DNA of 64,000 bases from Flavobacterium sp. ASV13 (lineage in GTDB: Bacteria; Bacteroidota; Bacteroidia; Flavobacteriales; Flavobacteriaceae). Made by a program: the position numbers and the translations under genes. The notes beneath the pieces are model-generated. The model saw nothing but the letters and a program-made list of their open reading frames with translations. It did no database searches and had not been told where the DNA came from. The DNA lies in assembly GCF_000745775.1 (NCBI RefSeq), contig NZ_JQJY01000005.1:62001-126000 (forward strand), in the 5' to 3' direction. The stretch's first letter is position 1. Each line of letters opens with the position of its first letter. Of this stretch, positions 16,718 through 24,183 are shown in pieces.

Positions 16718-17875
16718 TTAAAGTCTAAGCTGGAGCTGTATTAAGAACAGGTTATTATCGTATGTCGTTGTATCTGGAACATTTTGATCAAATCTGTCAA
16801 TTTGAAATCCTGCTTCAATTCGACCTCTATATGCTTTCCCGAATTCAAGACTCACCATTGGCGTGTATGTTTGTCTTAAGTTTGAATCAATCTTATAACT
16901 CGGATCAAATCTTTCATAACGACACGAAATCTCTAATGAGGTTAATTTATTATAATCGACAACATATCTGAAATTAGGCAAAAAATAAATTCCGCGCATT
17001 TGATAATCTGCAACATCTGGAGTTCTTGAAGCAACTGGCAGAGAAAAATACAAATTATGATTTGTCCCCTGCTTGTATTCAATTTGCAAATCAAAACTCA
17101 ATTTGTCGGTCAGTTTAAAATCACTTGTGATATCGGCGCCAATTGCAAAAACATCTTCTTTAAAAACTTTTCCAAAACCTCCGTTTAACCCTAAATTAAT
17201 TTCGTGTTTTTTCGACAATCCCAAAACCCATCTTGTTGAAAATTGTTTGCCGTTATCTTTATCCATCTCGGCATTTTTTCCGTTTCCATTCAAAACAGAA
17301 AAAGCATAGTCAACAGGTATTTTTCCAATATCAAAAGCACCCGTTGCCGAGGCTCCAATTTGAAAACTTGTCCAGCCATTTTTTCCAAATTCATAATATT
17401 GATTAGAAAAATCGAACGATTTAATGATATCTACCGGAACCAATTCCTCAATACCAAAAGCTGGTCTGAACTGCCCGCCGGTTAACGCTATATATTTATT
17501 AAAAGTATATTTTCCGTAGGCATTTTCAAGAACTTTGCCTTTAGTATCTGATTTAAAATCGGCTAAGTTTACTAATATTACAACTTCGGTTTCTTTACTA
17601 AGCTTTGTATTAAGTCCAACACGCATTCTTTTAATATCAAATGAACTCTGAGTGACATTTCCTGTTGAATGATGCGCTCCCAAAACATCGACATTATCCT
17701 CAAAGCTTTCCAAATATCTGGCTTGTATAAGTCCTTTAAACTGAAATGTTGGATATTTGATATCACTTTCAGAATCAGTCGCAGGTTGAGTTTGTGCAGT
17801 TTGCGCAATCGAAAACAACGGCATTAGAAATAAAACAAGAATAATTTGAAGAAGTAAAGTCTTTTTCATAGGCAT
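16718..17875 (-). CDS. Outer-membrane porin, OprO/OprP-like
   Basis: A 385-residue barrel protein with a signal peptide ending about SIAQT (residue 25). The start may be ATG 17875 or the in-frame ATG two codons later. The mature N-terminal region YPTFQFKGLIQARYLESFED and the following FDIKRMRVGLNTKLSKETEVVILVNL match the phosphate-selective porin pattern, and the C-terminus FLIQLQLRL supports a barrel end. It heads a two-gene operon with the DASS transporter and probably lets the same anion through the outer membrane. Confidence 0.85.
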   Translation of the reverse strand: MPMKKTLLLQIILVLFLMPLFSIAQTAQTQPATDSESDIKYPTFQFKGLIQARYLESFEDNVDVLGAHHSTGNVTQSSFDIKRMRVGLNTKLSKETEVVILVNLADFKSDTKGKVLENAYGKYTFNKYIALTGGQFRPAFGIEELVPVDIIKSFDFSNQYYEFGKNGWTSFQIGASATGAFDIGKIPVDYAFSVLNGNGKNAEMDKDNGKQFSTRWVLGLSKKHEINLGLNGGFGKVFKEDVFAIGADITSDFKLTDKLSFDLQIEYKQGTNHNLYFSLPVASRTPDVADYQMRGIYFLPNFRYVVDYNKLTSLEISCRYERFDPSYKIDSNLRQTYTPMVSLEFGKAYRGRIEAGFQIDRFDQNVPDTTTYDNNLFLIQLQLRL

Positions 17876-18043
17876 ATAAATTAAACTTTTATAAAAGGTT
17901 CAGAATTATTTTTTCATATTTGGGGCATATAAAAAAACGCAAACACTTATGAATCAACGTAAAAACAGTTATAAATATAATAAAAAATCAATAACTTGTA
18001 AAAATAGTTGCATTAAAATTTGATTATCAATTTTAACAAAATA

Positions 18044-18078
18044 AAAAAGGCGCAAGAATTAACTTGCGCCTTTTTACT
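18044..18078. terminator. Terminator downstream of the ABC-F gene
   Basis: 13-bp stem AAAAAGGCGCAAG / CTTGCGCCTTTTT; works for the reverse-strand ABC-F gene, which stops at 18093. Confidence 0.88.
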
Positions 18079-18092
18079 ATTTTATAAGATTT

Positions 18093-19727
18093 TTACTTTT
18101 CGATTTCTCTCATCGAATCCATTTTTTTATGTGCCAAGAAACCAGCAACATCTTCAAAATGCTCTTTAACTCTTTTATTTCCGAATTCAAACACCTTCGT
18201 TGCTAATCCGTCAAGGAAATCACGATCGTGAGAAACCAAGATTAAAGTACCATCAAAATCACGTAAAGCATCTTTGATAATGTCTTTAGTTTTCATATCC
18301 AAGTGATTCGAAGGCTCATCCAGAATCAGCAAATTAACTGGTTCAAGCAATAATTTAATCATTGCCAAACGTGTTTTTTCTCCTCCAGAAAGCACTTTTA
18401 CTTTTTTAGTAATATCATCACCTTGAAACATAAACGCTCCAAGAATATTTTTGATCTGAGTTCTGATATCGCCAACTGCAATATTATCGATAGTTTCAAA
18501 AATCGTAGCATTTTCATCTAATAAAGAAGCCTGATTTTGAGCAAAATATCCAATTTGAGAATTATGACCAATTTCAACACTTCCTTCATCAACGCCGATT
18601 TCTTTCATAATCGCTTTAATCATTGTTGATTTTCCTTCTCCATTTTTCCCAACAAAAGCAACCTTTTGACCTCTTTCGATTACAATATTGGCATCTTTGA
18701 AAACCACATGATCACCATATGATTTAGACATTTCTTTTACAATAACAGGATATTGTCCTGAACGCGGTGCTGGAGGAAATTTCAAACGCAAAGCAGATGT
18801 ATCCACTTCATCAACTTGAACGATTTCCAATTTTTCAAGCATTTTTACACGTGACTGAACAGCATCTGTTTTAGAGAAAGTTCCCTTAAAACGATCGATG
18901 AAAGCTCTGTTATCAGCAATCATTTTTTGTTGCTCGTCATATGCCTTTTGCTGATGAATACGACGGTCTTTTCTCAATTCTAAATAATGAGAATATTTAG
19001 CTTTATAGTCGTAAATTCTTCCCATTGTTACTTCGATAGTTCTGTTTGTAATATTATCTACAAACGCTCTATCGTGCGAAATTACCACAACTGCTTTCGC
19101 AGAAGTCAATAAAAACTCTTCTAACCACTGAATACTTTCGATATCCATATGGTTTGTTGGCTCATCTAACAAAATCAAATCTGGTTTTTGCAATAAAATC
19201 TTTGCAAGCTCGATACGCATTCTCCATCCTCCAGAAAATTCAGAAGTCTGACGTCCAAAATCTTCACGCTCAAAACCTAAACCAACTAAAATCTTTTCAA
19301 CTTCAGCTTCGTAATTTATTTCTTCAATTGCATAAAATTTCTCGCTTAAGTCCGAAACTCTTTCAATCAATTTCATATACTCATCACTTTCATAATCAGT
19401 ACGAACAGTCAATTGCTCATTGATTTCATCAATTTCGGCTTTCATTTTGAAAATTTCGCCAAAAGCTTTTGAAGCTTCTTCCATTACAGTCGAACCATCT
19501 TTAGTCAATAAATGCTGAGGTAAATAAGCCACAACAGCATCTTTTGGAGTTGAAATACTTCCAGTTGAAGGTTTGTTTTCTCCTGCAATAATTTTTAAAA
19601 GTGTCGATTTTCCCGCACCATTTTTACCCATAAGGGCAATTTTATCATTTTCATTTATAGCAAAAGAAACATCGCTAAAAAGTGTAGTTCCGCCAAACTG
19701 AACCGAAATATCGTTAACTGTAATCAT
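18093..19727 (-). CDS. ABC-F family ATPase
   Basis: A 544-residue cytoplasmic protein with two ABC domains and no membrane part. Domain 1: Walker A GKNGAGKST (about 35-43), signature FSGGWRMR (about 163-170), Walker B LILLDEPTNHMD. Domain 2: GKNGEGKST (about 352-360), LSGGEKTRLAM, LLILDEPSNHLD. A charged linker of about 80 residues with KDRRIHQQKAYDEQQKMIAD lies between them. Such proteins bind the ribosomal E site and modulate translation; the domain arrangement is closest to the housekeeping YbiT/YkpA type rather than an antibiotic-resistance one, but this is inferred from overall layout. Confidence 0.93.
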   Translation of the reverse strand: MITVNDISVQFGGTTLFSDVSFAINENDKIALMGKNGAGKSTLLKIIAGENKPSTGSISTPKDAVVAYLPQHLLTKDGSTVMEEASKAFGEIFKMKAEIDEINEQLTVRTDYESDEYMKLIERVSDLSEKFYAIEEINYEAEVEKILVGLGFEREDFGRQTSEFSGGWRMRIELAKILLQKPDLILLDEPTNHMDIESIQWLEEFLLTSAKAVVVISHDRAFVDNITNRTIEVTMGRIYDYKAKYSHYLELRKDRRIHQQKAYDEQQKMIADNRAFIDRFKGTFSKTDAVQSRVKMLEKLEIVQVDEVDTSALRLKFPPAPRSGQYPVIVKEMSKSYGDHVVFKDANIVIERGQKVAFVGKNGEGKSTMIKAIMKEIGVDEGSVEIGHNSQIGYFAQNQASLLDENATIFETIDNIAVGDIRTQIKNILGAFMFQGDDITKKVKVLSGGEKTRLAMIKLLLEPVNLLILDEPSNHLDMKTKDIIKDALRDFDGTLILVSHDRDFLDGLATKVFEFGNKRVKEHFEDVAGFLAHKKMDSMREIEK

Positions 19728-19790
19728 TTGTCTTTGTTAATTTGTTTAATCGGTTAATCGTTTATTTGACTACCCATTTTTTTCGTGGTG

Positions 19791-19821
19791 CAAAGATAGA
19801 TTTAATTAGATAATGTGCCAA
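19791..19821 (-). promoter_or_regulatory. Bacteroidota promoter for the ABC-F gene
   Basis: On the minus strand: TTG (complement of 19819-19821), 20 nt, TATCTTTG (complement of 19791-19798). The TTG falls inside an AT-rich repeat copy (19812-19863), so the repeat provides one promoter element. Confidence 0.55.
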
Positions 19822-19863
19822 TTTGATAATTAGATAATTTTGAAAATGTGCCAATTAGACAAT
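19812..19863. repeat. 52-nt AT-rich repeat, family C copy 1
   Basis: AATGTGCCAATTTGATAATT, then AGATAATTTTGAAAATGTGC, then CAATTAGACAAT. A close copy of the same length is at 20427-20480 and a shorter inverted one at 20674-20711; together they bracket the PepSY-like gene. Within each copy the AATGTGCCAATT unit occurs twice. Confidence 0.75.
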
Positions 19864-19970
19864 ATTCTAATTGAATAATGCTTAAACTGTAACAAACGAA
19901 AGCTTAATAGTCTTTTCATATTTCAAAATTTTAACCTTATCTTGTATAAGAATTTAAAAATCAGTAAAAT

Positions 19971-20414
19971 ATGAGAACGAAATTAAAACTGACGGCTTAT
20001 CTGATTGCAGGATTATTATTTGGATTTTCTGCAAATGCGCAAAAAACGGTAATTAAAAAAGAAGCGTTACCGGCAAATGCACAAACATTTTTAAAAACAC
20101 ATTTTGGATCTAAAAAGCCAAGTTATATATTACAAGACAAAGAAATACTCTCTACAGAATATAAAGTTCAATTTGACAAACAACTCGAAATTGAATTTGA
20201 CAAAAAAGGAAACTGGAAAGAAGTTGATGGTAAAAATGATAAAATTCCAAAATCTATTATTCCGAAAAAAATTGCTTCTTACATAAAAACAAATTTTCCT
20301 AAGGAAAAAGTAACCAAAATAGAAATCGGATCTTCAGGTTATGAAACAAAACTAACCAACGGCTTAGAATTAAAATTCAACTTAAAAGAAGATTTTATTA
20401 AGATTGACAAATAA
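19971..20414 (+). CDS. PepSY-like (DUF2874) secreted protein
   Basis: A 147-residue periplasmic protein with a signal peptide ending at FSANAQ (residue 24). Two PepSY-like repeats are visible: LPANAQTFLKTHFGSKKPSYILQD with EYKVQFDKQLEIEFDKKGNWKEVDGK, and IPKKIASYIKTNFPKEKVTKIE with YETKLTNGLELKFNLKEDFIKID. Family members are thought to be periplasmic binding or inhibitory modules, but the partner is unknown. It stands alone, flanked by repeat copies on both sides. Confidence 0.85.
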   Translation: MRTKLKLTAYLIAGLLFGFSANAQKTVIKKEALPANAQTFLKTHFGSKKPSYILQDKEILSTEYKVQFDKQLEIEFDKKGNWKEVDGKNDKIPKSIIPKKIASYIKTNFPKEKVTKIEIGSSGYETKLTNGLELKFNLKEDFIKIDK

Positions 20415-20426
20415 GTTAAATTTAAA

Positions 20427-20480
20427 AATGTGTCAATTAGATAATTAGATAATTTTGAAAATGTGCCAATTAGATAATTT
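20427..20480. repeat. AT-rich repeat, family C copy 2
   Basis: Differs from copy 1 (19812-19863) at only a few bases. Begins 12 bp after the stop of the PepSY-like gene. Confidence 0.75.
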
Positions 20481-20509
20481 CTAAATCCTAAAAAACTACA
20501 CTCTGTCCC

Positions 20510-20615
20510 TAAACTGGACTGAAGTCCAGCCCTACAATATAATAGGTTCCTGCAGAACAACAAGAGAGCCTATGGGCTCGGGCTATGTTGTAGAGCTGGA
20601 CTTCAGTCCAGTTTA
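20510..20615. repeat. Palindromic repeat, family B copy 1
   Basis: A 30-bp stem with one mismatch: AAACTGGACTGAAGTCCAGC on the left pairs with its reverse complement on the right. The loop holds GGTTCCTGCAGAAC and GAGAGCCTATGGGCTCGG. A second copy with a 28-bp perfect stem is at 50485-50589. Confidence 0.85.
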
Positions 20616-20638
20616 ACATGCAAACATACAACAAAACA

Positions 20639-20670
20639 AAACCCGACAGGTTTTAAAACCTGTCGGGTTT
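20639..20670. terminator. Perfect 32-nt palindrome, terminator-like
   Basis: AAACCCGACAGGTTTT directly followed by its reverse complement. It can stop transcription from either side, although the T-run is short. Downstream of the GlmU-like gene (reverse strand). Confidence 0.65.
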
Positions 20671-20673
20671 GTA

Positions 20674-20711
20674 AAAATTATCTAATTTTCAAATTGACTA
20701 ATTATCTAATT
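20674..20711. repeat. AT-rich repeat, family C, inverted partial copy
   Basis: AAATTATCTAATTTTCAAATTGACTAATTATCTAATTAA-like stretch; its reverse complement resembles the centre of the copies at 19812 and 20427. It reaches the stop codon of the GlmU-like gene. Confidence 0.55.
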
Positions 20712-21885
20712 AATCTTTTCTCCATTTTTTTGTTTCCTCAAAAATGTGTTCTAAGATTGAAGCTTCAACTTCGTCGAATTCAATATTTCTTCTTCCCATA
20801 ACCAATTTAGCCGTTTCAAAAGCTTTTTTAGTTACATAAGTTGTAAATCCAGCAGCACCGCCCCAAGAAAAACTTGGCACAAAATTACGAGGAAAGCCAG
20901 AACCAAAAATATTGGCACTTACACCAACTACAGTTCCGGTATTAAACATGGTATTGATTCCGCATTTACTGTGATCTCCCATCATTAAGCCGCAAAATTG
21001 AAGTCCTGTTTTTGCAAAACCTTCTGTTTCGTAGCTCCATAATTTCACTTCTTCGTAATTGTTTTTTAGGTTTGAATTATTTGAATCCGCGCCAATATTA
21101 CACCATTCACCTAAAACCGAATCACCTAAAAACCCCTCATGACCTTTATTTGAATTAGCAAAAAGAACTGAGTTCTTAACCTCACCACCTATTCGAGATC
21201 CAGGCCCTACAGTTGTTGCGCCATAAACCTTTGCTGACATTTTCACCATTGCATTTTCGCATAAAGCAAAAGGTCCGCGAATTACAGTTCCTTCCATAAT
21301 TTCGGCATTCTTACCTATATATATTGGTCCTGTCGAAGCGTTTAAAGTCACAAACTCTAATTTTGCACCTTCTTCGATAAAAATATTTTCAGGCGCAATA
21401 ACATTTACACTTTTAGGAATTGGCTGTGATTTTCTGTCTTCGGTCAAAAAAGCAAAATCGGCGCGAATTGCTGCGTCATTTTTTGAAAAAATATCCCAGG
21501 TATGTTCAACTGTCAAACAATCTTCGTTATACTGAATGATTTCATACGAATCAAAATCAACTTCTTCTTGATTTTCTGAAGCAAAAAAAGCAATTACATC
21601 ATCACCTTTAAAAATGGCTTGATTTGCCTTTAAATCAGAAACCATTTCAGCAAGCTTATCATTTGGCAAATAAGCGGCGTTGATCATTACGTTTTCCTCC
21701 ATTTCCACCATGGGAAATTTTTCAGATAAATATTCTTCAGTAATTGTTGTTATAGTTGAACCAAGGCGCATTTCCCATTTTTGACGAATTGTCGTAATTC
21801 CGATAAGAATATCAGCCACAGGCCTTGTAAAAGTAAAAGGTAATAAAGCATTCCGAACGGGACCGTCAAAAAGAATGTAATTCAT
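20710..21885 (-). CDS. GlmU-like sugar nucleotidyltransferase/acetyltransferase (alternative bacterial type)
   Basis: A 391-residue protein starting MNYILFDGPVRNALLPFTFTR, the usual beginning of the alternative GlmU family of Bacteroidota; the N-terminal part is a reduced nucleotidyltransferase domain (1-180). From about 190 the hexapeptide-repeat left-handed helix follows (PIYIGKNAEIMEGTVIRGPF, KVYGATTVGPGSRIGGEV, LGEWCNIGADSNNSNLKNN, MMGDHSKCGINTMFNTGTVV). It would make UDP-GlcNAc for peptidoglycan and LPS. It is followed on the same strand by repeats only, so it appears to be monocistronic. Confidence 0.85.
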   Translation of the reverse strand: MNYILFDGPVRNALLPFTFTRPVADILIGITTIRQKWEMRLGSTITTITEEYLSEKFPMVEMEENVMINAAYLPNDKLAEMVSDLKANQAIFKGDDVIAFFASENQEEVDFDSYEIIQYNEDCLTVEHTWDIFSKNDAAIRADFAFLTEDRKSQPIPKSVNVIAPENIFIEEGAKLEFVTLNASTGPIYIGKNAEIMEGTVIRGPFALCENAMVKMSAKVYGATTVGPGSRIGGEVKNSVLFANSNKGHEGFLGDSVLGEWCNIGADSNNSNLKNNYEEVKLWSYETEGFAKTGLQFCGLMMGDHSKCGINTMFNTGTVVGVSANIFGSGFPRNFVPSFSWGGAAGFTTYVTKKAFETAKLVMGRRNIEFDEVEASILEHIFEETKKWRKD

Positions 21886-22000
21886 AAATAAAAAAATTTG
21901 GTACTTGTTAAAATTTTGATTTGGTTATCGGGATCAAAGTTACAAATATTTATCTGGTTTCATAAAAAGCCATTTTAATGATAAGCATAATTTAACGCAT

Positions 22001-22030
22001 AAAAAAAGCCTCCCGATTGGAAGGCTTTTG
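22001..22030 (-). terminator. Terminator of rpmE2
   Basis: AAAAGCCTCC...GGAAGGCTTTT hairpin with an A-run on its left that becomes a T-run in the rpmE2 transcript. Confidence 0.8.
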
Positions 22031-22048
22031 TATAATTTAAAACAGCTA

Positions 22049-22303
22049 TTATTTTTTAGCGTGTTTAGCATATTTAGTTTTGAATTTATCAATACGTCCT
22101 GCAGTATCGATAAGTTTAGATTTACCAGTATAAAAAGGGTGAGATGTTCTAGAAATCTCCATTTTTACAACTGGATACTCAACTCCGTCAACTTCAATTG
22201 TTTCTTTTGTATCTGCAGTAGATTTAGTGATAAAAACGTCATCATTTGACATGTCTTTAAATGCAACTAATCTGTAATTTTCTGGGTGAATTCCTTTTTT
22301 CAT
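22049..22303 (-). CDS. rpmE2: 50S ribosomal protein L31, type B
   Basis: An 84-residue L31 beginning [20 protein letters not shown], with the typical [20 protein letters not shown] segment and [12 protein letters not shown] end. It has no cysteine, so it is the zinc-independent form (in organisms with both types this one is used when zinc is low). The family and length are clear. Confidence 0.97.
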
Positions 22304-22420
22304 CTTTCTTTTTATTTATTGTTTGGAGCATTCTTTATTTTGAAGCTTTTTCATGGTTAGAAAAAGGTATAAACAAGCGACACTCTTTTTTGTTTAAAAA
22401 TTTAATTATTTTTGAGTGTG

Positions 22421-22449
22421 CAAATTTACAATTCTTTTTTAATAAACAA
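22421..22449 (-). promoter_or_regulatory. Bacteroidota promoter of rpmE2
   Basis: On the minus strand: TTG (complement of 22447-22449), 18 nt, TAAATTTG (complement of 22421-22428). About 118 bp before the start, leaving a long leader. Confidence 0.6.
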
Positions 22450-22553
22450 ATACTTAACTCACTTTTTTTTAGTTTATTTCGAAAAGCTTTTTTTATCTAC
22501 GATTATAGTGGGAATTACTATATTTGTGGATTAATTTTAAAACATATAGAAAT

Positions 22554-23084
22554 ATGATTAATGAAGTTATAAAAAAGAATGGTATTACTTATGGTGTAAT
22601 GATTGGAATTGCATCTGCATTATTCACTGCAACTATCTATGCTGTTGATTTAAATTTATTCACTGCATGGTGGATGGGTATAATAGGTATAGCAATAAGT
22701 ATTACGATAAGTATTATTTTGCTTTCTAAAACTAAGAAAGAATTAAAAGGTGTTTTTCCGTTTAAAGATGCTTTTACCACTTATTTTATAGCTGCCGTGA
22801 TTGGCGTTGTGATTTCTACAACTTTTAACATTCTTTTATTTAACGTTATTGATCCAGGTGCAAAAGACACTTTAAACGAAATAATGATCAAATATACTGC
22901 AAACATGATGCAGAAATTTGGAGCTCCGGCTTCGTCTATCAATGAAGCAATTGAAAAAATGAAAGCAAGCAGTCCATACTCGACTTTCGAATTATTAAAA
23001 GGATCTGCTTTTGCAATAGTAATCAGTGCCATTTTTGGATTAATTTTCGCAGCATTTTTCAAAAGCAAAACTACTCAAGAATAA
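22554..23084 (+). CDS. DUF4199 membrane protein
   Basis: The start is placed at ATG 22554 (176 residues); the longer reading needs a TTG. Four membrane segments are visible (about 12-30, 36-56, 72-95, 148-170) with a periplasmic helical loop between the last two (IMIKYTANMMQKFGAPASSINEAIEKM). This is the DUF4199 pattern. It lies 9 bp before a GT2 glycosyltransferase, an order I recognise from flavobacteria, so a role in lipid-linked sugar transfer is possible but not shown. TATATTTG at 22519-22526 is a possible -7 box. Confidence 0.82.
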   Translation: MINEVIKKNGITYGVMIGIASALFTATIYAVDLNLFTAWWMGIIGIAISITISIILLSKTKKELKGVFPFKDAFTTYFIAAVIGVVISTTFNILLFNVIDPGAKDTLNEIMIKYTANMMQKFGAPASSINEAIEKMKASSPYSTFELLKGSAFAIVISAIFGLIFAAFFKSKTTQE

Positions 23085-23093
23085 AAAATATAA

Positions 23094-24050
23094 ATGAATT
23101 TATCTATACTTATACCGCTTCTAAACGAGGAGGAATCGCTTAAAGAACTCTATTCGTGGATTATTAAAGTGATGCAATCTAACAATTACTCTTATGAAAT
23201 CATTTTTGTAGATGATGGAAGTACAGATGATTCTTGGAATATTATTGAAAGCTTTTCAAATGAAAATCCTAATGTAAAAGGAATTCGTTTCATGAAAAAC
23301 TTCGGAAAATCTCAGGCGCTGCATGCTGGTTTTGCAAAAGCTCAGGGTGATGTCATCATTACAATGGATGCTGATTTGCAAGACAGTCCCGATGAAATTC
23401 CAGGTTTATACGAAATGATCACAGCTCAGAAATACGATTTGGTTTCTGGTTGGAAAAAGAAACGCTATGACTCAGTTGTAGCAAAAAATCTGCCTTCAAA
23501 ATTATTTAACTGGGCGGCCAGAAAAACTTCGGGCGTTGAATTAAATGATTTTAACTGCGGATTAAAAGCATACAAAAATACTGTTGTTAAGAATATCGAA
23601 GTATCTGGCGAAATGCACCGATACATTCCGGTTTTGGCAAAAAATGCAGGTTTCAATAAAATTGGCGAAAAAGTAGTAATTCACCAAGCTAGAAAATATG
23701 GTGAAACTAAATTTGGAATGGAACGTTTTATAAACGGTTTTCTGGATTTGATTACGATTTGGTTTTTGTCAAGATTCGGAAAAAGACCAATGCACTTATT
23801 TGGAGCGATTGGCTCTTTGATGTTTATTATTGGATTTTTATCTGCGGGATACATTGGAGTTTCGAAACTGTACCATATGTATACCGGAATGAAATATAGC
23901 TTAGTTACAAACAATCCTTGGTTTTACATTGCCTTGACCACGATGATTTTGGGAACTCAATTATTCCTGGCAGGATTCTTAGGCGAAATTATCTTAAGAA
24001 CCAAAAGTAACGAAGCACGTTATAAAGTAGCCCGAGAAGTTAATTTTTAA
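23094..24050 (+). CDS. GT2 glycosyltransferase, polyprenol-phosphate sugar transferase type (DPM1/ArnC-like)
   Basis: A 318-residue membrane-bound glycosyltransferase. The GT-A domain (1-230) has LSILIPLLNEEESLKELY, the nucleotide-binding FVDDGSTDDS (about 40-50) and the catalytic DADLQDSPDEIP (about 92-103). Two C-terminal membrane helices follow (about 238-260 and 278-300). This architecture transfers sugars such as mannose or glucose from NDP-sugar to undecaprenyl phosphate at the inner membrane. It is paired with the DUF4199 gene 9 bp upstream. Confidence 0.9.
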   Translation: MNLSILIPLLNEEESLKELYSWIIKVMQSNNYSYEIIFVDDGSTDDSWNIIESFSNENPNVKGIRFMKNFGKSQALHAGFAKAQGDVIITMDADLQDSPDEIPGLYEMITAQKYDLVSGWKKKRYDSVVAKNLPSKLFNWAARKTSGVELNDFNCGLKAYKNTVVKNIEVSGEMHRYIPVLAKNAGFNKIGEKVVIHQARKYGETKFGMERFINGFLDLITIWFLSRFGKRPMHLFGAIGSLMFIIGFLSAGYIGVSKLYHMYTGMKYSLVTNNPWFYIALTTMILGTQLFLAGFLGEIILRTKSNEARYKVAREVNF

Positions 24051-24055
24051 CGTAA

Positions 24056-24147
24056 AAGCCCTAGCCCTGATTGGAACGGCATCCTTTTGTGTTGGGGTTC
24101 AACACAAAAGATATAGTGGACAGCAGGAATCAGCTCCTGAAAAAACT
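24056..24147. repeat. Structured intergenic repeat element (flavobacterial type)
   Basis: Begins AAAGCCCTAGCCCTGATTGG and continues with CGGCATCC, an 11-bp hairpin CTTTTGTGTTG / CAACACAAAAG (24084-24110), GATATAGTGGACAGCAGGA and a final CAGGA/TCCTG hairpin. I recognise the AGCCCTGATTG...GATATAGTGGA...GCAGGA frame as one that recurs between flavobacterial genes with a variable central hairpin. Whether it is one of the catalogued RNA motifs (for example Flavo-1) needs a covariance search. Confidence 0.65.
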
Positions 24148-24183
24148 TATCTTTAAATTAAAATTTACATAAAAAATATTGAC

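Noticed and set aside
16330..16728. 132-codon open frame opposite the DASS transporter gene
   Set aside because: Antisense to a well-supported transporter; composition follows the opposite strand's hydrophobic codons and no start context or family is seen.
22261..22557. 98-codon open frame opposite the rpmE2 start and its promoter
   Set aside because: Overlaps the rpmE2 coding start and the minus-strand promoter, is very Phe-rich from T-runs, and has no family resemblance.
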